DNA of 42,608 nucleotides from an uncultured Eubacteriales bacterium. GTDB taxonomy: Bacteria > Bacillota > Clostridia > Oscillospirales > Oscillospiraceae. Each line of letters starts with the position of its first letter. Positions within the stretch are counted from its first letter, which is position 1. This document shows positions 32,190 through 39,645 of this stretch, piece after piece. The position numbers and the translations under genes were made by a program. The notes under the pieces are model-generated. The model ran no database searches, was not told where the DNA came from, and saw only the letters and a list, made by a program, of their open reading frames with translations. The stretch spans positions 1 to 42,608 of the forward strand of contig CAJLCS010000007.1 of the NCBI GenBank assembly GCA_905205195.1, written 5' to 3'.

Positions 32190-33365
32190 TCAGCGGCGGA
32201 TGCAGTTGTAAATCACGTTCCGCAGCCGGGGCTGATAGTAATCCTCCTGGGGATTGAGCATATGGTGGGCATAGAAAACGCCCAGATTTTCCGTGGGGTC
32301 AGCGTAGAATGCCGCACCGGCAGCGCCGCCCCAGCCGAGTTCACCATAACCGCCTACGGTACCGGCCGCCGCCTTGCTCAGCAGGCACCGCACGCCCAGG
32401 CCGTAGCCGTAGCCCTTCAGCGCCGCCCAGTTGAAGTCCCGCATCTGGACCTCGTCCAGCTGATTGGTCCGCAGCAGCTCCACGGTACCCGGGGCGAGGA
32501 TCCGCTCCCCGTTGGCGCCCAGGCCGTTCCCCGCCAGCGCCGCCGCCAGTCTGGCATATTCCCGGACGGTGGTGGTAATCCCGGCGCCGCCGCTGTCGTA
32601 TTCCGGTCCGAAAACGAAATTGACCACGCCCTTGCCCACGTTTTCCAGGCGGCCATGCTCATTCCGGGACGAACGCTGCAGCTCCACAGGGTCCGTCTCC
32701 GCCTCCACCGCGTAGTTATACTGCTGGGCCATCCGGTCCCGCACCGGCTCGTTGTGGTACACGGCCTTTTCGATGCCCAGCGGCTCGAACAGGTTTTCCC
32801 GCACATAATCCCGGAAGCGCTTGCCGGAAATGACCTCCACCACCGCCGCCAGCACGTCATGGGACAGGCTGTACTGCCAGTGGGTCCCCGGCTCGAAGCT
32901 CAGCGGCTCCCCGGCCAGACAGTTGGCCACCGTCACGGTGTCCATGGCGCCGCCGGTCAGCGCCCGGGCCTTCTCGATGGCCGGGCCGCCGCAGTTGTAG
33001 TCCAAGCCGGAGGTCATGGTAAACAGATGCCGCATGGTCATCGTCTTTTCCGCCTTCCGCACGGAGCCGTCGGGCCAGCGGACCTGCAGGTCCCGATAGG
33101 CGGGCAGATAGGCCCACACCGGGTCCTCCAGCAGGAAATACCCCTGCTCCAGCAGCTGCGCCGCCGCCGTCACGGTGGTCACCTTGGAGGTGGAATAAAT
33201 ATTGATCCAGTGGTCCGCCGTCATCGGCTCTTTGGTTTCCACATCCGCATAGCCGGACTGGCCGACGAAGACTTCTTTTCCGTCCTTCCAGACCGAAATG
33301 GCATTGCCGGGGATGATCCAGTCCGTCAGGCGGTTTAAGTAGGCGCGAAGCGGTTCAAAATCCAT
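32190..33365 (-). CDS. Serine hydrolase of the beta-lactamase/class C (EstB-like) family
   Basis: 391 residues, no signal peptide. The SxxK nucleophile site is S58-T-S-K61 in INIYSTSKVT; the YxN-equivalent is YSLSHD; the C-terminal GGYGELGWGGAAGAAFYADP fits the family's third motif. Members are esterases or D-amino-acid peptidases. A cytoplasmic location and the sugar-gene context argue for an esterase, not antibiotic resistance. ATG follows GGAGAAGG. First gene of a three-gene operon. Confidence 0.85.
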   Translation of the reverse strand: MDFEPLRAYLNRLTDWIIPGNAISVWKDGKEVFVGQSGYADVETKEPMTADHWINIYSTSKVTTVTAAAQLLEQGYFLLEDPVWAYLPAYRDLQVRWPDGSVRKAEKTMTMRHLFTMTSGLDYNCGGPAIEKARALTGGAMDTVTVANCLAGEPLSFEPGTHWQYSLSHDVLAAVVEVISGKRFRDYVRENLFEPLGIEKAVYHNEPVRDRMAQQYNYAVEAETDPVELQRSSRNEHGRLENVGKGVVNFVFGPEYDSGGAGITTTVREYARLAAALAGNGLGANGERILAPGTVELLRTNQLDEVQMRDFNWAALKGYGYGLGVRCLLSKAAAGTVGGYGELGWGGAAGAAFYADPTENLGVFYAHHMLNPQEDYYQPRLRNVIYNCIRR

Positions 33366-33405
33366 GGTGTTCCTTCTCCTTCATCCGTTTTTGGATCCTG
33401 CCATC

Positions 33406-33434
33406 AGTATAGTCGTGCCGCGGGGAAAAAGCAA
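33406..33434 (-). promoter_or_regulatory. Promoter of the serine hydrolase operon
   Basis: Minus strand TTGCTT (33429-33434), a 17-bp spacer, and TATACT (33406-33411). Its -35 lies inside the loop and stem of the preceding gene's terminator. Confidence 0.7.
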
Positions 33435-33450
33435 GCTTTTTCCCCGCGGC
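33417..33450 (-). terminator. Terminator of the glycyl radical enzyme gene
   Basis: A perfect stem of at least 15 bp, 33418-33432 with 33435-33449, seven bases after the stop codon. The T-rich part lies within the stem arm. Confidence 0.75.
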
Positions 33451-33456
33451 GGTGTG

Positions 33457-35427
33457 TCAGTACATCGTTCTGGCCAGGACCTTCTGCTTCAGCTCCTCCG
33501 ACAGCCGGGTGAAATACTCCGAATAGCCCCCCACCCGGACCACCAGATTCCGGTGCCGGTCCGGATTGCGGCAGGCATCCAGCAGCTCCTCCCGGGACAG
33601 GCAGCTGATCTGCAGCTGCATTCCGCCCAATTGCAGATACGTCTCGATGAGACTCCGCAGAATTTCCGGCGGGTAGTCCTTTTTCACCGTCAGGTTCACC
33701 ACCGGCGTTCCCAGGGCCGCTTTCAGGTCCATGGCCGTCACGCTTTTCAGCATGGCCGTGGGACCGTCGGTATCCTTCCCCAGAATGGCGGACAGGGAAT
33801 CCGCCACCGCTTCCCCGGCCATCCGTCCGCAGGGCGTGGCGCCGATGCAGTGTCCGGCGTCGCCGTAGGACAGAAACTGAATGGACGACGGCAGGAACGC
33901 CAGCCCCAGATAGGGCTTCTGCTCCGCCATGTAGCCGAAAATCGTCGCCGTAAACCGGGCCGACAGGCGGTTGGCCTCGTCGTTGTCGATGCCGCTGCGG
34001 CAGCGGCTCTGCCGCAGCTCCTGCTGAAAGGCCGGGTCGTTCCGATGGAGCTTTTCAAGGAAATCCCGGGGCGTGTCGATTCTGGCTTCAAAAATCCGCT
34101 CCTTCACCACCAGCAGCGAGTCGATGACGTTGACGATCCCGGCATAGTTGATGATGCTCCACTCGTACCGGGCGCCGCCGGCGTAGAAATCCCGCTCCTT
34201 TTCGATGCAGTCGTCCACCAGCAGCGTCCGCATCGGCTCCGGCGACCACTTTTCCCGGCTTCTCTGGGAATTGGAGATCTCCGTCATCACCTCGTGGGCC
34301 GTCCGGCGGACAACCGCCAGATACCCCTGATAAAACGTCTCGAAATCCGGTGCATTTTCCAGCTATTCGTCCAGATACCGCTGGAAAAGCAGCAGCAGAT
34401 TGATACCTGCGTCCAGCGATCCCACGTTGGACAGGCCGCCCAGCATCATTTCCGTGCAGCCGCCGCCGCACAGCCTGGACAGGTCCTCCTCCGGAATCTG
34501 GGGGAACCGCCGCCGGAATTCCTGAAGGTAGAGCTTCCGGTTGTAGAAGGCGGGCTGGCCGTTGCCGGATAGGACGCATTCCAGCGCCGCCTGCCAGATC
34601 TCCGGCCCGGTGTGCTCATCCACAAACAGCTCGATCATGGGCCGGCGCTTCCCCGGCGACGCCTTCAGGCAGGGCAGAATCAGCGGATTGTCCCGGACGC
34701 CCAGCGACATGGAATAGCCGTTGCAGGCATCCAGATTCCGGTACAGCCGGTCCAGCAGCGGCGCGGCATCCTCGCCCCGGTACCAGGGGGCCAGGCCGGA
34801 GGCCACCGAGCCGAGATTATCCGAATTATCCAGATAAAGAACGAAATTCCACGCCTCCACCGCGTCGTGGAAGTCCCGGCACGGCTCCATGGGCACCCGG
34901 CGGATGGCATTCAGCAGCGCCGGATCCGCGCCCACCTCCGTCAGATAGCGGACGCACCGGCTGTGATAGGTGCGGATGCCCGCCAGAACGTGGAGCAGCC
35001 CCTCCCGCAGTTCCGGGTCCTTCATCTGCTGCACCCGGGCCTCGTAGCCGTCAAAGCCCTCCCGCAGAATCCGCTCGTAGTTGGGGATGCAGTGGGTACA
35101 CATGCACCCCGCCACCCGATGCTCCGCCGGAACCGTGGGCTGATAGCGGAAGAAGTCCGCCGTCAGCTGATCGTTCAGGGCCTGATCCACCTGCCCCAGC
35201 CGCTTCCAGTCCACATCGACATACATAAAGTGGGGCTGCACCATCATAGTTACCGGCAGCGGTCCGGAGGGATATAAATTTTCGCCATGGTAGTCCGGCA
35301 GCGCCGTCTGCTCCAGATAGCGCCGCAGCGCCAGCGACTTGCGGAAAAAAAGGCTCCGCTCCGGCGCCTCATACAGGCCGGCGGCGTAGAATTCCCCCAT
35401 TTTCAGGAACGTTTCGTGAAGATTCAT
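33457..35427 (-). pseudogene. Glycyl radical enzyme (PFL-like, short form) interrupted by one in-frame UAG
   Basis: Two open frames in the same register are separated only by TAG at 34365-34363 (codon 355): RYLDE-stop-LENAPDFETF. Read through, the protein has 656 residues. The active-site Cys324 is in GGGCTEMML, and the radical Gly634 is in RVGGYSEYF, 22 residues from the end. Both catalytic motifs are intact and lie on opposite sides of the stop, so neither half can work alone. Start 35427 follows GGAGGTGAAGG. It is about 100 residues shorter than pyruvate formate-lyase or glycerol dehydratase. GCTE instead of GCVE leaves the substrate open. No radical-SAM activase gene is present in the window. 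Either a recent nonsense mutation or UAG read-through. Confidence 0.85.
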
Positions 35428-35446
35428 TTCCTTCACCTCCGGCCGT

Positions 35447-35475
35447 ATCATACCATATCCGCCCCAAAATTGGTA
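35447..35475 (-). promoter_or_regulatory. Candidate activator-dependent promoter of the glycyl radical enzyme gene
   Basis: Minus strand -10 TATGAT (35447-35452), a 17-bp spacer, and a poor -35, TACCAA (35470-35475), next to the direct repeat. An alternative is TTCAAT/TATGGT, five bases away. Confidence 0.45.
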
Positions 35476-35505
35476 TTGAAAAACCGAACCCGGATATGTT
35501 AAAAT
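35476..35505 (+). promoter_or_regulatory. Promoter of the AraC gene at 35529
   Basis: TTGAAA (35476-35481), an 18-bp spacer, and TAAAAT (35500-35505). The two operator half-sites overlap its -35 and -10, which would allow autorepression. Confidence 0.6.
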
Positions 35506-35511
35506 CGAACC
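35480..35511. promoter_or_regulatory. Putative AraC operator: 11-bp direct repeat, 21-bp period
   Basis: AAAACCGAACC (35480-35490) and AAAATCGAACC (35501-35511) match at 10 of 11 positions and start exactly 21 bp apart, between the AraC gene and the divergent glycyl radical enzyme gene. Confidence 0.75.
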
Positions 35512-35528
35512 TGAAGGAGGGGTGTATC

Positions 35529-36323
35529 ATGCGCTACGGCGTTTTTTCCACCCGGGAGCTGTTCGGCGTGCTGGTCAGCGAAATCGGCTTTTCCGGCGAT
35601 CCGTCCGTCACCCATTTCGGCCCCGTCAGACGCAACCAGGCCATCATTCACTACTGCCTGCGCGGCACCGGCTATTTTAACGGCCACCGCGTCAGCGCCG
35701 GGGAGGGGTTTCTGATTCACCCCGGCGACGCCGAGGAATATCATGCCGATCCGGCCCATCCGTGGACGCTTCTGTGGGTGGTCCTCTCCGGACCGGCCTC
35801 CGACACGGTGACGGCCTACTATTCCGCCGACCCGGACTCCGGGATTTTTCCCTTTTCCTACGGTGCGGCGCTGGACGCCGTCTGCGAAACCATCCGGCAG
35901 CGCACCGGCCGGGTCACCCCCGGCATGGAGGCGGCGGAGCTGTTTCTGTCCGTGCTGAATCTGCATTTTCTCGCCGCCGAGAGCCGCCCTGCCGGGGCGG
36001 CCCGGGAATATGCCGCCTTTGCCCGGACCTATCTGGATTCCCACTACTTTCAGAAAATCACCGTGGCGGAAATTGCGGAAAAGCTGGGGCTCAGCGAGCC
36101 GTACCTCTGCCGGGTCTTCAAGGCGGCCTACGGCCTGTCGCCGCGGCAGTATCTGTCCCAACAGCGGCTGCAAAGCGCCCGGCTGGCGCTGGAATCCGGG
36201 TCCCTTCCGGTGGGAGAAATCGGCCGGTCCGTGGGCTTTGACGATCCGCTGGCCTTTTCCGCCTTTTTCCGGCGCTGCACCGGCCTGTCCCCGGAAGGGT
36301 ACCGGGCCGCACAGCGGCGATAG
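35529..36323 (+). CDS. AraC-family transcriptional regulator
   Basis: 264 residues. N-terminal cupin (IHYCLRGTGYFNGHRVSAGEGFLIHPGDAEEYHAD), C-terminal double helix-turn-helix (VAEIAEKLGLSEPYLCRVFKAAYGLSP and VGEIGRSVGFDDPLAFSAFFRRCTGLSPEGY). ATG at 35529 after GAAGGAGGGG; the upstream frame lacks a ribosome site. It is the only intact gene in the window that ends in TAG. Divergent from the interrupted glycyl radical enzyme gene, its likely target. Confidence 0.9.
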   Translation: MRYGVFSTRELFGVLVSEIGFSGDPSVTHFGPVRRNQAIIHYCLRGTGYFNGHRVSAGEGFLIHPGDAEEYHADPAHPWTLLWVVLSGPASDTVTAYYSADPDSGIFPFSYGAALDAVCETIRQRTGRVTPGMEAAELFLSVLNLHFLAAESRPAGAAREYAAFARTYLDSHYFQKITVAEIAEKLGLSEPYLCRVFKAAYGLSPRQYLSQQRLQSARLALESGSLPVGEIGRSVGFDDPLAFSAFFRRCTGLSPEGYRAAQRR

Positions 36324-36332
36324 CGGCAAAAG

Positions 36333-36359
36333 CCCCGGAAGGATGAAAGCCTTCCGGGG
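36333..36359. terminator. Hairpin between convergent AraC and CBS genes
   Basis: CCCCGGAAGG (36333-36342) pairs with CCTTCCGGGG (36350-36359). The minus strand continues CTTTTGCC, so it mainly ends the CBS gene. Confidence 0.72.
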
Positions 36360-36365
36360 TACTTA

Positions 36366-36779
36366 TCAATCTTCGGAAAACAGCTGGTCCTGGCAGTAGC
36401 GGATAATGGCCCGCCGGGTCACGATGCCGATAAAGGCGCCCTTGTCGTCTACCACCGGGACGAAATTCTGATTGCTGGCCCGCTCCACCAGATCGTGCAT
36501 GGAGGTGGTCACCCGCACCGGCAGGTAGTTTTTCCGCCGGGTAATCTCCATAATCCGGTGGGCCTCCGCCTGCCGCATATCCATGTAACAGATATTTTTC
36601 AGCGCCCAGAGAAGATCGCCCTCCGTCAGCGTCCCCCGGTACTCCCCCCGCTTGTTGAGGATGGGCAGAGAGGTATAGCCCGCCGTCTCCATCTTTTCCA
36701 GTGCCTGCCGCAGGGTATAATCATCATATAAAAACGAACACAACGCTTTCGGTGTCAGGAAAAACAGAATATTGTTCAT
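36366..36779 (-). CDS. CBS-domain pair protein
   Basis: 137 residues made almost entirely of two CBS motifs (YTLRQALEKMETAGYTSLPILNKRGEYRGTLTEGDLLWAL and SMHDLVERASNQNFVPVVDDKGAFIGIVTRRAII). Stand-alone CBS pairs bind adenine nucleotides such as AMP, ATP or c-di-AMP and often regulate a partner. Its first 15 residues (NNILFFLTPKALCSFLY) match the type of CBS protein with an N-terminal lead-in. ATG follows GGAAAGGAAG. Divergent from the hemolysin III gene. No partner is evident. Confidence 0.88.
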   Translation of the reverse strand: MNNILFFLTPKALCSFLYDDYTLRQALEKMETAGYTSLPILNKRGEYRGTLTEGDLLWALKNICYMDMRQAEAHRIMEITRRKNYLPVRVTTSMHDLVERASNQNFVPVVDDKGAFIGIVTRRAIIRYCQDQLFSED

Positions 36780-36827
36780 GAGTACTTCCTTTCCGCGCAC
36801 GGCGGCGCAGCATTTCATTGCAATGCT

Positions 36828-36836
36828 ATTATAGCA
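36828..36836 (-). promoter_or_regulatory. Extended -10 promoter of the CBS gene
   Basis: Minus strand TGCTATAAT, within the palindromic TGCTATTATAGCA; no good -35 at 17 bp, so it relies on the extended -10. Confidence 0.6.
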
Positions 36837-36952
36837 TACCTTGTGCCGGAAATCACGAAAACTATTTGTAAACATTGCTTTCGCGCCGCCAAAATTTTGC
36901 CGTCGAATTTATATATTTTGCACAATCTCTCCTGTTTTCTCCCTCTCTCCTG

Positions 36953-36981
36953 CCGGTAGATTGCCCGTCTCTACCGGTAGA
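36953..36981. repeat. CCGGTAGA direct repeat, 21-bp period, in the CBS/hemolysin III intergenic region
   Basis: CCGGTAGA at 36953-36960 and 36974-36981; the second copy is part of the 10-bp palindrome CTACCGGTAG. The remainder of this 306-base gap (36780-37085) holds the two promoters and nothing else recognised. Confidence 0.5.
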
Positions 36982-37045
36982 AAGGCCGCTTTCGTCATCC
37001 GTAGACCCAAAAGTCGCCGCGGTAGCCGCCGTTTTGCCGTAGCTA

Positions 37046-37054
37046 TGCTATACT
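37046..37054 (+). promoter_or_regulatory. Extended -10 promoter of the hemolysin III gene
   Basis: TGCTATACT at 37046-37054, 31 bases before the ATG. The -35 is poor. Confidence 0.6.
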
Positions 37055-37085
37055 GACAGCAGTGAAATGAAAGGCGGTTTTTCCC

Positions 37086-37760
37086 ATGAGCAAACGTATC
37101 AAGCTGGCCGACCGGGTGCTGCCCCGCTACTCCCGGGGCGAGGAAATCATGAATATGGTCACCCACATCGTCGGCGGCGGCTTCGGCATCCTGGCGCTGA
37201 TTCTGTGCGTCGTCCGGGCCGTCCGGCATCACAGCACCGTGGGCATCGTCACGTCCGTCGTGTATGGGCTGTGTATGATCGCCCTTTACACCATGTCCAG
37301 CGTCTACCACGGCCTGCGGCCCGGCATGGCGAAAAAGGTCATGCAGGTCATCGACCACTGCACCATCTATTTCCTGATTGCCGGGACCTATCTGCCCATC
37401 GTACTTTGCGCGCTGGCCCCCCGGTACCCGGCCATCGGCTGGGGGCTGTTCGTGCTGGAGTGGGTGCTGGCCGCCGTGGCCGTGACCCTGACGGCCATCG
37501 ACCTGCGGCGCTACCGGGTATTTTCCATGATCTGCTACATCGGCATGGGCTGGGCCATCATCTTCTTCCTCCGCCCGGTGATGGAGGTGCTGACGGCCCG
37601 GGGCTTCGGGCTGCTGCTGGCCGGCGGCATCGCCTACACCGTCGGCGCCATTCTCTACGGACTGGGCGTGAAAAAGCGCTGGATGCACTCGGTATTTCAC
37701 CTGTTCGTGCTGGCGGGCAGCATACTGCATTTTCTGTGCATTTATCTGTGGGTGCTCTGA
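37086..37760 (+). CDS. Hemolysin III family membrane protein (TrhA/YqfA type)
   Basis: 224 residues with seven hydrophobic segments and the PAQR/HlyIII conserved residues: RGEEIMNMVTHIVGG (first His), MSSVYHGL (Ser/His), IDHCTIYFLIAGTY (Asp/His), and HSVFHLFVLAGSILHF (C-terminal metal-site His residues). Bacterial members affect membrane energetics and fluidity; haemolysis is not their usual role. ATG after AAAGGCGG. Monocistronic with a strong terminator. Confidence 0.93.
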   Translation: MSKRIKLADRVLPRYSRGEEIMNMVTHIVGGGFGILALILCVVRAVRHHSTVGIVTSVVYGLCMIALYTMSSVYHGLRPGMAKKVMQVIDHCTIYFLIAGTYLPIVLCALAPRYPAIGWGLFVLEWVLAAVAVTLTAIDLRRYRVFSMICYIGMGWAIIFFLRPVMEVLTARGFGLLLAGGIAYTVGAILYGLGVKKRWMHSVFHLFVLAGSILHFLCIYLWVL

Positions 37761-37770
37761 CCGGCATCCT

Positions 37771-37802
37771 CCCCCGCAGGCCATATCCTGCGGGGATTTT
37801 TT
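37771..37802 (+). terminator. Terminator of the hemolysin III gene
   Basis: CCCCGCAGG (37772-37780) pairs with CCTGCGGGG (37787-37795), followed by ATTTTTT. Confidence 0.9.
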
Positions 37803-37864
37803 GCGGAGAATCGCAAAAGTTTACAAAAAAGTTCCCTGATTTTCCCCATTCCCCGGAACCAAAT

Positions 37865-37893
37865 TTGACTTTCCACCGGAAATCGCGTATACT
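37865..37893 (+). promoter_or_regulatory. Promoter of the truncated membrane protein gene
   Basis: TTGACT (37865-37870), a 17-bp spacer, and TATACT (37888-37893). Confidence 0.82.
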
Positions 37894-37940
37894 ATAGAAA
37901 ACGTTTTCGTCCCGCCGGGACGGATAAAGAAGGATGTTCT

Positions 37941-38342
37941 ATGCGTCATCACCCCCGCAGCGCCGATGCGCCCACCCTACGTCAGGCGCTTTCCGGCATG
38001 ACCTTCCGGGAAAAAGCCGACTACCTCTGGACCTACGATCGGTGGGTGCTGGCGGTGGTCGTTCTGGCGGCCATGCTGATTTCCATCTTCGCCTCCGGCA
38101 TCCGCAACAGCCGGACCCGGCTGCTGGTAGGCGGCTATCTGGCCAACGTGGGCATTGCCGACACGGGCAGCCAGTACCTCACCGACGACTGGAAGGATGC
38201 CCTCGGGTCGGAAAGCCGGTATGAGACGGTCAATCTCTCCACCGGCTACCTCGGCGGCGACACCAACGCCTCGCTGATGCAGGCGCTGACCATGATCGTC
38301 GGGCAGGAGCTGGACGATGTATCCCGGGTTTCGCCGGTGTAG
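37941..38342 (+). CDS. Hypothetical single-pass membrane protein, probably truncated at its 3' end
   Basis: 133 residues: a cytoplasmic N-terminus with the MTFREKADYLWTYDRW motif seen in clostridial membrane proteins of unknown function, one transmembrane segment (VLAVVVLAAMLISIFA, about 36-51) and an extracellular part. After GQELDD (near 38324) the remaining seven codons to the TAG are read antisense through a glycoside phosphorylase remnant. The natural C-terminus has therefore been lost in a deletion. Promoter and ribosome site (GAAGGA) are intact. Function not known. Confidence 0.72.
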   Translation: MRHHPRSADAPTLRQALSGMTFREKADYLWTYDRWVLAVVVLAAMLISIFASGIRNSRTRLLVGGYLANVGIADTGSQYLTDDWKDALGSESRYETVNLSTGYLGGDTNASLMQALTMIVGQELDDVSRVSPV

Positions 38343-38494
38343 GATTCCTCCAGCGCGTGGCGCACCCCCAGATAGCCGTTGCCCTGGCAGAAAATGGCCT
38401 AGCACTTGCCGAGAAATCTGCCATCAAAAACGTTTTCGGAAATCAGCCAATTTTCCTGGCCCTCGCATCCGAGATCATACTGCAAATGATTCAT
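38324..38494 (-). pseudogene. 5' remnant of a GH65 glycoside phosphorylase gene
   Basis: From an ATG at 38494 (preceded by GGGAG) the frame reads MNHLQYDLGCEGQENW, LISENVFDGRFLGKC, an in-frame TAG (38401-38399), then AIFCQGNGYLGVRHALEES, YTGETR. This is the N-terminal beta-domain start of GH65 maltose/kojibiose/nigerose phosphorylases, where a Glu usually stands at the TAG position (GAG to TAG). Homology stops abruptly at codon 57, where the truncated membrane protein gene begins in the opposite direction. It starts 26 bases after the lacI-type gene, so that regulator once preceded a disaccharide phosphorylase. Confidence 0.8.
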
Positions 38495-38519
38495 TTTTAC
38501 TCCCGCTTTTTGAAGTTTT

Positions 38520-39536
38520 TCAGAGTTTCCGCACGCTGTCCCGCTCCAGAAACTGATACGGAACATAAACACAGCGGCTTTCCTCCGGATTTTTGGTCAG
38601 CTCCATCAGCAGCGCCGCCGCCTGATAGCCGATCCGCTCCACATCCTGCCCGATGGTGGTCAGGGCAGGCGTCGTATATTCGGCAATGGGAATCCCGTCA
38701 AAGCCGGTGACGGAGAAGTCCCCCGGAATGGAATAGCCCAACTCCGTAATGGCCCGCATGACGCCCAGCGCCATAATATCGCTGAGACACAGGAAGGCCG
38801 TGGTGCCGTCCTTGCCGTGCTCCAGCAGATATTGGCGCACCTGCTGATAGGCGACGGTCTCCCGGAATTCGCCGGTGAGGATCCGGTCCCGGCTCAGCTC
38901 CATGCCATGCTTGGCAAAGGCGGCGTAAATACCGGCCAGGCGGTAGTTGTTGACCTCCGCCTCCCGCTTGCCTTCCACCACCACGATGTTGCGGTGGCCT
39001 GCGTTGATCAGGTAATTGGTCAGCTCCTCCGAGGCCTTCACGTTGTCCACCGACACGCAGCACAGGCCCTTGCCCTTGATATAGGCGTCAATCATGACGC
39101 AGGGCAGGCCGGACTGCACCAGCTGGTGGAAATACACCTCATTGGTGGCAACGCCCGACAAAATGGCGCCGAAAATGTTGTGCTGGGTGCAGAACTGCTC
39201 GTACGTATTGACCTTCTGCTGCTCGGCGTCCAGCGTGTATAGCGCCACCTCCAGCTGATGCTCGGAGGCATAGCGATAGGTGCCCTTGAGAATGGACATG
39301 ACGGAGTCGTTGCGCCGGTCGCTGTCCAGGAAGCCGGATACAATCAGCCCCATGTTCCGGGGGTGCTTGGAGGACAGCGATTTGGCGTTCACGTTGGGCA
39401 GATAGCCCAGCCGCCGCGCAATCTCCACCACTCTTCTCCGGGTTTCCGGCTTAATGTCCTGATAGCCGTTGAACGCCCGGGACACCGTTCCCACAGATAC
39501 GCCCGCTTCTCTTGCCACGTCTCGAATCGTTGCCAT
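38520..39536 (-). CDS. LacI-family transcriptional regulator
   Basis: 338 residues. The N-terminal HTH is ATIRDVAREAGVSVGTVSRAFNG, followed by the hinge helix (NVNAKSLSS), then a periplasmic-binding-protein-like sugar domain with NMGLIVSGFLDSD and IPGDFSVTGFDGIPIAEYTTPALTTI. It appears intact, although both the downstream (GH65) and upstream (GH127) genes are wrecked, so its original targets may be gone. ATG at 39536; the ribosome site (AGGCAGGG) is modest. Downstream of its own promoter lie three TGCAT-like motifs that may be its operator. Confidence 0.93.
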   Translation of the reverse strand: MATIRDVAREAGVSVGTVSRAFNGYQDIKPETRRRVVEIARRLGYLPNVNAKSLSSKHPRNMGLIVSGFLDSDRRNDSVMSILKGTYRYASEHQLEVALYTLDAEQQKVNTYEQFCTQHNIFGAILSGVATNEVYFHQLVQSGLPCVMIDAYIKGKGLCCVSVDNVKASEELTNYLINAGHRNIVVVEGKREAEVNNYRLAGIYAAFAKHGMELSRDRILTGEFRETVAYQQVRQYLLEHGKDGTTAFLCLSDIMALGVMRAITELGYSIPGDFSVTGFDGIPIAEYTTPALTTIGQDVERIGYQAAALLMELTKNPEESRCVYVPYQFLERDSVRKL

Positions 39537-39564
39537 AAATTTCCCTGCCTTTTCCGGTCTGATA

Positions 39565-39621
39565 TCATGCAAATGCACGTTCTATGCAATGATTATAGCA
39601 TTTTATTCATCTGATTGTCAA
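39565..39621 (-). promoter_or_regulatory. Promoter and possible operator of the LacI gene
   Basis: Minus strand TTGACA (39616-39621), an 18-bp spacer, and TATAAT (39592-39597) with TGC extension. Directly downstream TTGCATA, GTGCATT and TTGCATG occur within 39565-39590, a plausible autoregulatory site without the usual central CG palindrome. Confidence 0.7.
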
Positions 39622-39645
39622 CGCCGGATCAGCCGGTATTTCCCG

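Noticed and set aside
32190..33365. Serine hydrolase as an antibiotic-resistance beta-lactamase
   Set aside because: It has no signal peptide, the YxN motif is altered, and it lies in a sugar-related operon; an esterase or peptidase role is more likely.
33457..35427. Pyrrolysine at the UAG of the glycyl radical enzyme gene as the main explanation
   Set aside because: No pyl genes are in the window, the context has no recognisable insertion element, and CAG-to-TAG is an ordinary mutation in GC-rich DNA. Kept only as an alternative.
37086..37760. Hemolysin III as a virulence toxin
   Set aside because: Bacterial HlyIII/TrhA proteins are widespread membrane proteins and nothing here indicates cytolysis.
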